Notes: generated from the letters alone by a model not told the origin. A stretch of 64,000 nt of DNA from Rhodococcus ruber NBRC 15591 (GCF_001894945.1 NZ_BCXE01000001.1:186001-250000); one strand, 5' to 3'; shown: positions 1-9,491, numbered from the stretch's first letter. Numbers and translations: made by a program.

Positions 1-2
1 CG

Positions 3-405
3 GACGTGCCGCTGACGCCCGCGCCGCCTCGGCACGAGGAGAAGATCGACGATGTGCTGCTCTCGGTCTTCGCCGGGGGGCTTGCGCGAACTGCTGTGTC
101 GCCGGGGCGAACCGGCCGACGACGTCGTGCTGCGGGCGGTCGTCCCCGTCTCACTGCACGGGCAGCAGTCGGGGCCGGCCCGCGGAAGCCTGCTCGGTCA
201 GATGATCGTTCGGCTTCCGGTGGGCAACACCAGCCTCGGTGCGGGCGCGTTCTCGTACGCGGGGCGGTTCACGATCACCGTCGTCGGCGACAGTGTCGTG
301 TGTCCCGAAGTGGACGTGGTGGCTCGCGGGATGGAGGAGGCGCCGCGAGTGCTCCGCGGCGGATGCCCGAGCGAATGTGCCGTGGTGTCGGGTAGACCGA
401 CGTGA
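3..405 (+). pseudogene. Remnant of a wax ester synthase/diacylglycerol acyltransferase (WS/DGAT) gene, 3' part only
   Basis: The window opens inside this gene. Reading from base 3 gives a stretch resembling the WS/DGAT segment before the VPVS motif (KIDDVLLSVFAGG). After a run of six G at 75-80 the homology continues one frame over (GGLRELL, then VLRAVVPVSL and MIVRLPV), so a one-base insertion breaks the frame. The LPV motif is followed almost directly by what should be the far C-terminal SYAGRFTITVVGD element. In known family members these are separated by roughly a hundred residues, so a large internal deletion is inferred. The family makes triacylglycerols and wax esters from acyl-CoA and is highly multiplied in rhodococci. 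A one-base error alone would not explain the missing block, so a decayed copy is the better reading. Family assignment rests on short motifs. Confidence 0.6.
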
Positions 406-419
406 CGGCACATTCGCTC
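369..419. terminator. Bidirectional terminator-like inverted repeat
   Basis: A perfect 14-bp inverted repeat (369-382 with 406-419) encloses 23 bases. It lies between the end of the WS/DGAT remnant and the end of the convergent tautomerase gene. There is no T tract, as is usual in high-GC actinomycetes. Confidence 0.6.
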
Positions 420-431
420 AGGTGCCGGCGA

Positions 432-860
432 TCAGCGCGCCCGCTGTGTGGTTGCCGCCCGTGCCGCGACCTCGTCGGCGCGGGCGGCGGCGGCGGGGTC
501 GCCTGCGATGAACCAGTTCACTGGGTCCGCCTCCACGATCCGGCCACGCACCGACTCCCTCGGCGCCCCGAGAATCTCGACGATCAGATCGGTGAAACGC
601 GCTGCCAGCTCCTGCCGCTGCGCGATGGGGCGTCCGGCCAGGACGATCGCGGTGAAGTAGGGGGCCGGGGTGCCGCCGTCGGCGATCACCGTGCCGGACG
701 TCGCGACGTCGTCGGGGTCATACCGGACGACGAACGCCCGCACCCGCTCGATCGGGGAGTCGAGGATCTCCGCATAACAGCGACTCGCGTCGGCGAGCAG
801 ACGACGTCGTTGCCCGGCGGTGTAGGCGCCGTCGACGAGGTGGAAGTGTGCAACGGGCAT
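432..860 (-). CDS. Tautomerase superfamily protein, double-length (4-oxalocrotonate tautomerase-like)
   Basis: 142 residues. After removal of Met1 the chain begins with Pro, the catalytic N-terminal proline of the superfamily. The length is twice that of classic 4-oxalocrotonate tautomerase (about 62 aa) and matches the fused two-unit subgroup (malonate semialdehyde decarboxylase, cis-3-chloroacrylic acid dehalogenase). A second beta-alpha-beta unit seems to start near residue 87 (PYFTAIVLAGRP). It is the last gene of the minus-strand meta-cleavage operon, 33 bp after the SDR, with AAGGAG upstream of the ATG. In that setting it probably isomerises 2-hydroxymuconate or a related dienol in the cytosol. 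The substrate is inferred from neighbours, and a dehalogenase or decarboxylase activity cannot be excluded. Confidence 0.75.
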   Translation of the reverse strand: MPVAHFHLVDGAYTAGQRRRLLADASRCYAEILDSPIERVRAFVVRYDPDDVATSGTVIADGGTPAPYFTAIVLAGRPIAQRQELAARFTDLIVEILGAPRESVRGRIVEADPVNWFIAGDPAAAARADEVAARAATTQRAR

Positions 861-893
861 CGATGCTCCTTCGTGACGCTTCGGGGTACAGGA

Positions 894-1646
894 TTACTGG
901 ACTCCGTGCCGGGTCCCGCCGTCGACGTTGAGGACGCTTCCGTGCAGCACGGCGGCCTCGGGAGCGAGGAGCATCTCCAGAGTCCAGCCGATCTCGTCGA
1001 GCGTCGGTAGGCGGCCGAGCGTGGTCGCGGCGCGATAGCGATCCCAGATCTCGCCGGGGTCGCGCCCGGTCTCGGCGGCCTCGGTCTCGACGAACTTCCG
1101 CAGCCGTGGAGTGTCGACGGGTCCCGGTGCGATGGTGTGGGTGGTGACGCCGCTCGGGCCGTAGAGTGCGCTGAGCTGGCGCATGAGATTGAAGACTGCG
1201 GCGTTCACCGTCCCCGGCCCGGCGTCGAGCGGGCCGGGTTCGAGTCCGAGCGAACCGGCGATCGTCACGAAACGCGAGCCCGGTACGAGGTGGTCCCGGA
1301 CGGCGTGCAGCAGCCGCACCAGTCCGCCCACCTTGATATTCGCGCCTACCGCGAGGTCCCCCGGTGCGATGGTGTCGGCCGAGCCGCGCACCGGCAGCCC
1401 GGCCGCGAACACGGCCAGGCGCACGGGCGCGTCGAGACGGGCGGCGATCGCGCCGATGGCACTGTCGTCGGCGATGTCGGCGACACACGGAACGATCAGA
1501 TCGCCCTCGGTCGCGAGCTTGTCGAGGTCCTCGGCATTTCGGGCGACCGCGACGACGCGCATCCCGCGCCGGACCAGGCGCCGGGTGAACTCGGTGCCCA
1601 TCGCGCCGGTTGCGCCGACGACGACGCACAGTGCGGGTGAGGCCAT
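894..1646 (-). CDS. Short-chain dehydrogenase/reductase family protein with atypical active site
   Basis: 250 residues from an ATG preceded by AAGGAG; an in-frame start 210 bp upstream lacks a ribosome site. The N-terminal Rossmann motif is clear (GATGAMG, 11-17), as is an AAG motif (81-83) and the PGPVDTP segment after the active site (164-170). The catalytic Tyr-x3-Lys pair is not visible. After Ser132 the segment that should carry YxxxK reads GPGTVNAAV, placing Pro144 and Asn148 where Tyr and Lys are expected. The fold is confident but dehydrogenase activity is doubtful. It sits between an aldehyde dehydrogenase and a tautomerase in a meta-cleavage operon, 112 bp after the former and 33 bp before the latter, so co-transcription is likely. 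The substrate is unknown. Confidence 0.75.
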   Translation of the reverse strand: MASPALCVVVGATGAMGTEFTRRLVRRGMRVVAVARNAEDLDKLATEGDLIVPCVADIADDSAIGAIAARLDAPVRLAVFAAGLPVRGSADTIAPGDLAVGANIKVGGLVRLLHAVRDHLVPGSRFVTIAGSLGLEPGPLDAGPGTVNAAVFNLMRQLSALYGPSGVTTHTIAPGPVDTPRLRKFVETEAAETGRDPGEIWDRYRAATTLGRLPTLDEIGWTLEMLLAPEAAVLHGSVLNVDGGTRHGVQ

Positions 1647-1688
1647 GTCTGTGCTCCTTGATTCGTGGGTGTGGCCGCAATCGAGACG

Positions 1689-1735
1689 CGAAATCGGAAC
1701 TCGCCCAGACATGGTCGTGGGCGGATTCCGATTCG
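1689..1735 (-). terminator. Imperfect inverted repeat between aldehyde dehydrogenase and SDR genes
   Basis: Arms at 1689-1706 and 1719-1735 pair over about 16 bp with one bulge and one mismatched step. The hairpin lies in the 112-bp gap inside the minus-strand operon and could cause partial termination or RNA processing before the last two genes. Confidence 0.35.
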
Positions 1736-1758
1736 GCGTGCGTATCCGTTGCTCCGTT

Positions 1759-3237
1759 TCAGCCGCGCAGCCGGAGGGTGACTGCCCGCGGCTCGGTGAA
1801 GAAGTCGCGGGAGTACTGCCCGCCCTCGCGTCCCAGGCCGCTGGCGCCCTCGCCACCGAACGGCAGGCGCAGGTCGCGCTCGAAGAAGCAGTTGATCCAC
1901 ACGGTGCCGGCCTTCCAGCGGGCGGCCATCCGGTGGGCGCGGTCGAGGTTCTGGGTGAACAGCATTCCGGCGAGACCGTAGGGGGAGTCGTTGGCGATGC
2001 GCAGCGCTTCCTCCTCGGTATCGAATCCGAGGACGGTCTCGACCGGGCCGAAGATCTCCTCCCGTGCGGTGCGGGAGTCGTTTGTCAGCCCGGTGACGAC
2101 GGTGGGCGGGTAGTAGAACCCGGCGGCGCGGGCGTCGTCGGTCAGGCGGGCACCACCGGTGACGACCTTGCCGCCTTCCTCCTGGGCGAGTTCGACGTAG
2201 CCGTGCACCTTGTCGAGGTGGCGCTGCTCGATGAGCGGGCCCAGGAAGTTGGCCGGGTCCTTCGGGTCGCCGACGGTGAGCTTGTCCGCCTCCTCGGTGA
2301 ACCGGGCGAGGAACTCGTCCATGATGCTGTTGTGCACCAGAAGGCGGGAACCGGCCAGACACACCTGCCCGTTGCCGCCGAAGATCGCCCGGATCGCCAT
2401 CGGCACGGCGACGTCGAGGTCGGCGTCGGCGAAGACGATGTTCGCGGACTTGCCGCCCATCTCCGCCGAGACCGGGGTGTGATGGGCCGCGGCGGCCTGC
2501 AGGATCTTCACGCCCGTGGCGCTCGAGCCGGTGAAGGTGATCCGATCCACCCGCGGATCCGAGGTCAGCGGCCCGGCGACGGCCTCACCGCCGAACCCGT
2601 GCACGACGTTGAGCACCCCCTCGGGCAGCCCGGCCTCGAGGGCGAGCTCGGCGAAGCGGTGCGCGGTCAGCGGGGTCTGCGGCGCGGGCTTGAGGACAGC
2701 GGTATTTCCGAATGCCAAGGCGGGAGCGATCTTCCACGTGGCGAGCATCAGCGGCGCGTTCCACGGGCTGATCGCCGAGACGACACCGGCCGGTGGGTAG
2801 AGCACGTACGACAGCAGGTCCCCGTCCGGGTATGCCTCGTTCGCGGCCATCGCGACGTAGTCGGCGAAGAAGCGCAGATTGTGTGCCACCCGCGGGATCT
2901 CGGCGTGCAGGGACTGATTGATGCTCTTGCCGCCGTCGCGGGTCTCGAGCAGGGCGAGTTCCTCTCGGTGGGCGTCGACCGTGTCGGCGACCGCGTGCAG
3001 GATCTTCGCGCGCTCCTTCGGGGACAGCAGCGGCCACGGGCCGTCGTCGAACGCACTGCGGGCGGCGGTGATCGCCGCGGCACCGTCCTCGGCCGTGCCC
3101 GCGGGTACGATCCCGAGTAGCGCACCGTCGTGCGGGTCGCGGGATTCGAAGGTGGCCCCGTCCGACGCCTGCTTCCATTCGCCGCCGATCAGGTGACGGA
3201 CCTGCGTGACCGATGGCGGGTTCTGGGTCTGTGTCAT
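1759..3237 (-). CDS. Aldehyde dehydrogenase, probable 2-hydroxymuconic semialdehyde dehydrogenase
   Basis: 492 residues, the normal length for NAD(P)-dependent aldehyde dehydrogenases. Visible landmarks are the oxyanion Asn160 in PWN, Lys183 in LKPAP, the FTGS nucleotide turn (235-238), general base Glu259 in EMGGK and nucleophile Cys293 in GNGQVC. It starts at an ATG preceded by GGGAGA, 15 bp after the aldolase gene. In a cluster with an extradiol dioxygenase, aldolase and acylating acetaldehyde dehydrogenase, the expected role is NAD-dependent oxidation of the ring-fission semialdehyde to a 2-hydroxymuconate-type diacid. A betaine- or phenylacetaldehyde-type substrate cannot be excluded from sequence. 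Cytosolic, no signal peptide. Confidence 0.85.
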   Translation of the reverse strand: MTQTQNPPSVTQVRHLIGGEWKQASDGATFESRDPHDGALLGIVPAGTAEDGAAAITAARSAFDDGPWPLLSPKERAKILHAVADTVDAHREELALLETRDGGKSINQSLHAEIPRVAHNLRFFADYVAMAANEAYPDGDLLSYVLYPPAGVVSAISPWNAPLMLATWKIAPALAFGNTAVLKPAPQTPLTAHRFAELALEAGLPEGVLNVVHGFGGEAVAGPLTSDPRVDRITFTGSSATGVKILQAAAAHHTPVSAEMGGKSANIVFADADLDVAVPMAIRAIFGGNGQVCLAGSRLLVHNSIMDEFLARFTEEADKLTVGDPKDPANFLGPLIEQRHLDKVHGYVELAQEEGGKVVTGGARLTDDARAAGFYYPPTVVTGLTNDSRTAREEIFGPVETVLGFDTEEEALRIANDSPYGLAGMLFTQNLDRAHRMAARWKAGTVWINCFFERDLRLPFGGEGASGLGREGGQYSRDFFTEPRAVTLRLRG

Positions 3238-3252
3238 GGCAGTCTCCCTGTG

Positions 3253-5204
<1,952 letters not shown>

Positions 5205-5303
5205 TCAACTCGGGGGTGATGCGGACCACGCTAGGGCGGAAGGTCCCCTTGTCGGCCCCTCGTCCGGAGGTCTCGAACGCGGGACCGATGCCCCGAGTGG
5301 CGA

Positions 5304-5318
5304 TTCGGCTATTCCGAA
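5304..5318. promoter_or_regulatory. Candidate operator between divergent meta-cleavage genes
   Basis: A 15-bp perfect dyad, TTCGG-N5-CCGAA, lies in the 219-bp region between the dehydrogenase start (5189) and the dioxygenase start (5409), placed to control both directions. No regulator gene is adjacent, so the cognate protein is unknown. It could be chance in high-GC DNA. Confidence 0.35.
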
Positions 5319-5408
5319 CGACGTGCACAGCGGACTCGAGGTGCGCGCACGCTCGTGACGAAGAGCACAGCCGGTATCCTCGCCGGCCAGCGCAGATCAG
5401 GAGAGATC

Positions 5409-6503
5409 ATGACGGACACGACCGCCCGTTTCGACATCGCGCACCTCGCCCGCGCGGAGCTGTTCACCCCGAGGCCTCAGGAAACCCTCGACTTCTTCAC
5501 GAAGTTCCTCGGCATGTACGTCACGCACCGGGAAGGACAGTCCGTCTACCTGCGCGGGTACGAGGATCCCTACCAGTGGAGCCTGAAGGTCACCGAGGCT
5601 CAGGAGCCCGGCATGGGCCATGCTGCGCTGCGCGCCAGCTCGTCGGAAGCTCTCGAACGCCGCGTCGCGTCCCTGAAGCAGGGCAACGTGGAGGGCAAAT
5701 GGAGCGAGGATCAGTTCGGCTACGGAAAGACCTTCGAATTCCAGTCCCCGGACGGCCACAACCTGCAGTTGCTGTGGGAGGTCGAGAAGTACGTCGCGCC
5801 GCAGGAGCTGCAGAGCAAGATCCTGTCGCGTCCGTCGAAGAAGCCGCTCCAGGGTATTCCGGTCAAGCGGATCGATCACCTGAACCTCATGTCCTCCGAC
5901 GTGACCGCGGTGAAGGACTCGTTCGAGCGGCACCTCGGATTCCGCACGACCGAACGCGTGGTGGACGGCGGCGTGGAGATCGGCGCCTGGATGAGTTCGA
6001 ACCTGCTCGGTCACGAGGTCGCCTGCATGCGTGACATGACCGGCGGACACGGCAAGCTCCACCACCTCGCGTTCTACTACGGCACCGGCCAGCACCTCGC
6101 AGACGCGGTCGAGATGTTCCGGGACTACGACATTCAGATCGAGGCAGGTCCCGACAAGCACGGCATCACGCAGGGGCAGTTCCTCTACGTGTTCGAGCCC
6201 GGCGGCAACCGCATCGAGCTGTTCGGCGAGGCCGGTTACCTGCATCTCGATCCGGACGCCGAGACGAAGACGTGGCAGATGGCCGACATCGACACCGGCC
6301 TCGCAGTCGGTGGGGCCAAGCTGCCGTGGGAAACCTACTTCACCTACGGCACCCCGAACCCGCTCGCACTCGATCAGCACATCGAGAAGTTCTCGCACTT
6401 CGGCCCGGGCGCTCCTGTCGAGGACCCCGAGGTGCTCGCCGCGGAGCAGACGATCCCGGACGACATCGATCACTCCCGCGCGGTGTCCGGCTCCCCGGTC
6501 TGA
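5409..6503 (+). CDS. Extradiol ring-cleavage dioxygenase (catechol 2,3-dioxygenase type, VOC superfamily)
   Basis: 364 residues with two VOC-fold halves, a degenerate N-terminal one (about 8-125) and a catalytic C-terminal one (about 153-280). Fe(II) ligands of type I extradiol enzymes are in place: His157 in RIDHLNL, the His218/His219 pair in KLHHLAFYYG and Glu270 in GNRIEL. His251 and Tyr260 fit the conserved acid/base positions. The ATG at 5409 follows AGGAGAG; an in-frame upstream codon at 5355 has no ribosome site. The enzyme opens the aromatic ring next to the diol. It is transcribed away from the dehydrogenase-aldolase operon that would process its product. The preferred catechol cannot be read from the sequence. 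The ring-side supply genes (oxygenases, hydroxylases) and the 2-oxopent-4-enoate hydratase are not in this window. Confidence 0.88.
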   Translation: MTDTTARFDIAHLARAELFTPRPQETLDFFTKFLGMYVTHREGQSVYLRGYEDPYQWSLKVTEAQEPGMGHAALRASSSEALERRVASLKQGNVEGKWSEDQFGYGKTFEFQSPDGHNLQLLWEVEKYVAPQELQSKILSRPSKKPLQGIPVKRIDHLNLMSSDVTAVKDSFERHLGFRTTERVVDGGVEIGAWMSSNLLGHEVACMRDMTGGHGKLHHLAFYYGTGQHLADAVEMFRDYDIQIEAGPDKHGITQGQFLYVFEPGGNRIELFGEAGYLHLDPDAETKTWQMADIDTGLAVGGAKLPWETYFTYGTPNPLALDQHIEKFSHFGPGAPVEDPEVLAAEQTIPDDIDHSRAVSGSPV

Positions 6504-6509
6504 GTCCTG

Positions 6510-6568
6510 GCGGGTGCGCACCTCCTGCACCGTCTTCCGGCGTGCCACGACGAGAGGTGCGCACCCGC
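6510..6568. terminator. Bidirectional terminator hairpin
   Basis: A perfect 15-bp inverted repeat (6510-6524 with 6554-6568) lies between the convergent dioxygenase and sigma-factor genes. Confidence 0.65.
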
Positions 6569-6571
6569 GTG

Positions 6572-7499
6572 TCAGCCGGCGTCCGGGAACGTCACCTCGA
6601 GCGCCGCGAGCTGCTCGGGATCCGACACCACCTCGATCTCGACGATCGCGTCGTCCTCGATCGTGAAGGCGAACACCGTGCGCGGACGGCCGCCCGGCGC
6701 CCATGCGGCGCCGGGCATTCCGTCGACGAGCACTGCCCGGGCGGCCTGGGCGCGGCCGTCGAAAACCTCTGCGACGCTGTGGGGGCCGTGAAGCTCGCGC
6801 GCGAGCGCCGGTGTGCCGTGAGCCGCGCCGGCACGGGCCGTCGCCACGGCGATGTCGTCCGCGCGGAGGATCACACCCGGATCGAGCAGGGCCAGCAGGT
6901 CGTCGAACCGCCCCTCCCGCGACGCGGCGAGGAACGCATCGACGAGGCGACGGCGGCGCATCAGGTCGGCCCGTGGAGCGGTCGCGCCCTGGATGCGCCG
7001 CCGCGCTCGGCTCGCGAGCTGGCGGGTGGCGGCGGGGGAGCGTTCCACGATCGGGGCGATCTCGTCGAAGGGGACGGCGAACAGGTCGTGCAGCACGAAC
7101 GCAAGGCGTTCGGCCGGGGCGAGGGTGTCGAGCACGACGAGCAATGCCACCCCGACCGAATCGGCCAGCAGTGCAGCGCTTTCCGGAACGTCGCGCGGGT
7201 CCGTCGACCGAGGTTCGGGACGATCGGGCATCGAGGGGGACCTCCCGGCGCGAGCCCCGCGAGCGCAGCATGTCCAGGCATACCCGGCTCACCACCGTCG
7301 TCAGCCAGCCTCCCAGGTTGGCGACCTCGTCGGTGCCGGAGCGGTGCAGACGCAGCCAGGCCTCCTGCACGGCGTCGTCGGCCTCGCTCGCCGAGCCGAG
7401 CATGCGGAAGGCCACTGCCCGCAGACGGTCCCGATGTGCCTCGAACTGTTCGGCGGGGAAGGCGCCGCCGGGGTGGGCCGAGAAGTTTCCGTCGCTCAT
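6572..7499 (-). pseudogene. ECF sigma factor of ECF41 type (SigJ-like), frameshifted
   Basis: The first frame from 7499 gives sigma region 2 (FEAHRDRLRAVAFRMLGS, DDAVQEAWLRL, GWLTTVVSRVCLDMLRSR). Homology then moves to another frame from about 7231, carrying region 4 (LAPAERLAFVLHDLF, VPFDEIAPIV) and a SnoaL/NTF2-like C-terminal extension ending in DPEQLAAL, which resembles the NPDKL-type tail of ECF41 proteins. The total span is 928 bp, one base more than a whole number of codons. The break coincides with a run of five G at 7235-7239 (plus strand), so one extra base explains it. ECF41 sigma factors use the fused C-terminal domain instead of a separate anti-sigma factor, and sit next to carboxymuconolactone-decarboxylase or oxidoreductase genes, as here. 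Corrected length would be 308 aa. Real mutation and assembly error cannot be separated here. Confidence 0.85.
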
Positions 7500-7501
7500 G
7501 T

Positions 7502-7528
7502 CGTCACATTCTGTCGTCGGGATCCGTC
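7502..7528 (+). promoter_or_regulatory. ECF41-type promoter for the carboxymuconolactone-decarboxylase-like gene
   Basis: CGTCACA, 16 bases, CGTC: one mismatch to the published ECF41 target TGTCACA-N16-CGTC. The -10 element ends 46 bp before the ATG at 7575. Confidence 0.65.
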
Positions 7529-7536
7529 ATGGCTGT

Positions 7537-7563
7537 GACGAACGCACGACCCCGGATGTGACA
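7537..7563 (-). promoter_or_regulatory. ECF41-type autoregulatory promoter of the sigma factor
   Basis: On the minus strand the sequence reads TGTCACA, exactly 16 bases, CGTC, a full match to the ECF41 target motif as I recall it. The -10 element ends 37 bp before the sigma factor start at 7499. It is head to head with the plus-strand copy. Confidence 0.72.
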
Positions 7564-7574
7564 AGGAGACGATC

Positions 7575-8031
7575 ATGAAGGCTCGAATGACGAATCCCGC
7601 GCTTGTTCTGCCCGACGCGGTGACGGCGTTGCAGGCACTGGGGAACGCCGCCGACGGTGGCGGACTGCCGGCGCGCACCACCCACCTCGTGCATCTGCGG
7701 GCAAGCCAGATCAACGGATGCAGCGTCTGTGTGGACATGCACCCGCGGCTGGCCAAGAAGGACGGGGAGACCGACAAACGGCTGTTCGCGGTGGCGGCGT
7801 GGCGCGAGGCGCCGTACTTCACCGATGGCGAGCGGGCGGCCCTGGCGCTGACGGGAGGCGGTGACCCGGCTCGCGGACCGGCCCGACCCGGTGCCCGACG
7901 ACGTCTGGGACGAGGCCGCCCGCCACTACGACGAGCCGCAACTGGCGGCGCTGATCCTGCAGATCTCGCTGATCAACGTGTGGAACCGGCTCGACGCGAC
8001 GGTCGAGCAGGTGGCCGGCGCGCAGTGGTGA
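7575..8031 (+). pseudogene. Carboxymuconolactone decarboxylase/AhpD-like protein, frameshifted
   Basis: The ATG at 7575 follows AAGGAG. The first part has the family core with a CxxC redox pair (NGCSVCVDMH) followed by LAKKDGETDKRLFAVAAWRE and FTDGERAALALT. At GGG 7853-7855 the frame shifts by one base. In the next frame the expected tail continues (EAVTRLADR, VWDEAARHY, LAALILQISLINVWNRL) to a stop at 8029-8031. The span is 457 bp, one base too many; deleting one G restores 151 residues, the usual family length. These proteins are AhpD-like peroxidase or thiol-disulfide enzymes and the standard partners of ECF41 sigma factors. The uncorrected reading would end at 8078 with an unrelated tail. 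Confidence 0.85.
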
Positions 8032-8060
8032 CGACGGGCGTTGCCCTCCGGCAGATATTT

Positions 8061-8073
8061 TGGAATGATTCCA
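8061..8073. promoter_or_regulatory. Candidate operator, 13-bp AT-rich palindrome
   Basis: TGGAAT-G-ATTCCA is a perfect dyad in a locally AT-rich patch, 54 bp before the start of the following gene. The form resembles MarR- or TetR-type operators; no matching regulator is adjacent. Confidence 0.4.
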
Positions 8074-8127
8074 GATAACATCCCGGAGTGTCGTGCTGCG
8101 GCGCCCGGAACGAAAGGAAGTGCGCTC

Positions 8128-8517
8128 ATGTATGCCGTCGATTCCCGTGCCGTCGCGCTGCCGTCGATGGTCCTCGGCGGGTTGCGGCCGCTGTACCGGC
8201 AGATGGCCCGCGCCAACGTGCGCGCCGTGGGCTTCGTGCACACCACGGGCGCGAACCGGTTCGAGGTCCGGCTGATCGCGTCCGTGGGTGGGCCGACGCT
8301 CGAAATCCGCTCGCAGGACCGGACAGTCGTGTTCACTGTCCCACTCACGGCCCAGTTCCGGGCGCAGCCCGAACTCGACACCGACAGCTACCGGCGGCTG
8401 TGCGCGATGCTGACCCCGGCCGCCGATCCCTCGCCCGACACCATCGTCCGGTTCCTGCAGGGTCTCGTCGCTCAGGCGCCCGCCGTCCTCTCGCGCACCG
8501 ACGCCCGCGCTGCCTGA
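8128..8517 (+). CDS. Conserved-looking protein of unknown function
   Basis: 129 residues from an ATG preceded by AAAGGAAG at a good distance; a start at 8041 in the same frame has no ribosome site and would overlie the palindrome at 8061. No signal peptide or clear membrane segment. The middle is rich in short alternating hydrophobic stretches (VRAVGFVHTTG, FEVRLIASVGG, TVVFTVPL) suggesting a small beta-rich domain, followed by a helical C-terminus. I do not recognise a family. It stands alone, 97 bp after the decarboxylase-like gene and 93 bp before the coiled-coil gene. Confidence 0.65.
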   Translation: MYAVDSRAVALPSMVLGGLRPLYRQMARANVRAVGFVHTTGANRFEVRLIASVGGPTLEIRSQDRTVVFTVPLTAQFRAQPELDTDSYRRLCAMLTPAADPSPDTIVRFLQGLVAQAPAVLSRTDARAA

Positions 8518-8609
8518 GGGCGCCCCTACGATGTTCGGCTGCCGGGTCGCGTCCCGGGGTGCATGATCGGTTCGGGACCGAACCGTAGTGATGGCGGAGA
8601 GGGGTAACG

Positions 8610-9029
8610 ATGGCGGAGGACGGCGAGACGCGTCGATTCGGACTGCTCGGGTCCGCGATGGAGGAGTTGCTCGAGAGAACCCGCGCGGTGGCCGACGAGG
8701 TCGCGTCGATCGGGAGCGACGCCCTCGGGTCGATTCCCGACCCCCTGTCCAGGCCTGCCGACCGGATGCTCGCGTCGCTCCGGGAGGTGATGGAGCTGGC
8801 CCCGCCCGTCTTCACCGAGTTCGACGCCCTCGTCGAGCAGCTGCACGCGCAGCGGAAGTCGGTGCAGGCGCTGCAGGCGCAACTGTCGGCGTTCGACCGT
8901 CAGTTGGAGGTGGTCGAGAAGTCGCTGGCGCCCCTGCAGGGGCTGGCCCACCAGTGGGCGCGGTTGCAGCAGACGCTGCTTCGGTATCCCCCCACCGACG
9001 AACCGGAAACCGGCCCGCCGAAGTCCTGA
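8610..9029 (+). CDS. Predicted coiled-coil protein of unknown function
   Basis: 139 residues, start ATG with GAGAGGGG upstream. From about residue 70 to 125 the sequence is a continuous amphipathic helix with heptad-like leucines (VEQLHAQRKSVQALQAQL, RQLEVVEKSLAPLQGL), with shorter helices before it. No Cys, no signal peptide, acidic and proline-rich end. The size and helical make-up recall phasin-like or small scaffolding proteins, but no family motif supports a name. Confidence 0.65.
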   Translation: MAEDGETRRFGLLGSAMEELLERTRAVADEVASIGSDALGSIPDPLSRPADRMLASLREVMELAPPVFTEFDALVEQLHAQRKSVQALQAQLSAFDRQLEVVEKSLAPLQGLAHQWARLQQTLLRYPPTDEPETGPPKS

Positions 9030-9038
9030 CGGACCGGG

Positions 9039-9491
9039 TCAGAAGTCACCCTCGGCCACCTGGAAACACACCAGTCCCATTCGCCGCCACATCCGCACCA
9101 CCTGGTCACGATCGTCGAGGACGGCGACGACCCGGTACCGGTGCCGGACGAACCGGTCGAACAGCTCGGCCTTGACGATGGAGTCCTTGCGACTGTCGCC
9201 GGGCGTGCGCATGTGCAGTTCGGTGTAGGGCACCCGATGCTCGGCCAGCCACTGCTCGGTCTCGGGCCGGCACACCCCGTCGCGCCCGGAGACGAGCACG
9301 ATCGCCGGCTTCTCCGGCGAGGCGGCGAACGCCGTCACCGCGGCCATCACGGCGGGGGAGAGCGAATCCTCGCCCACGCGGTGCCAGTGGTAGGGGCTGC
9401 GGTCGCTCATGTGGGCGAGCGTGCCGTCGATGTCGACGATCCACGCCGGGGGCAGCGTCGGATCCGGCACGTACGGCGCCGGGTAGGGCAC
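9039..9491 (-). CDS. HAD-superfamily phosphatase, polynucleotide kinase 3'-phosphatase-like
   Basis: 150 residues from a GTG at 9491; a shorter GTG start at 9470 is also possible. HAD motif I is explicit (WIVDIDGTLA, with the DxD nucleophile and acid), motif II is VLVSGRDG, and the later VVAVLDDRDQVVRMWRRMGL segment matches the 3'-phosphatase domain of T4 polynucleotide kinase (PseT). No kinase domain is attached. The likely activity is phosphate removal from nucleic-acid ends or nucleotides, but the substrate is not readable. It lies downstream of fumarase on the same strand, separated by a strong hairpin, so it may have its own promoter. Confidence 0.75.
   Translation of the reverse strand: MPYPAPYVPDPTLPPAWIVDIDGTLAHMSDRSPYHWHRVGEDSLSPAVMAAVTAFAASPEKPAIVLVSGRDGVCRPETEQWLAEHRVPYTELHMRTPGDSRKDSIVKAELFDRFVRHRYRVVAVLDDRDQVVRMWRRMGLVCFQVAEGDF

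Noticed and set aside
1183-3120. A 645-codon plus-strand frame opposite the SDR and aldehyde dehydrogenase
   Set aside because: Antisense shadow of strong family members with intact catalytic motifs; composition is not protein-like.
8041-8127. Extended N-terminus for the 129-aa gene starting at 8041
   Set aside because: No ribosome site, it overlies the palindrome at 8061-8073, and AAAGGAAG supports the ATG at 8128.
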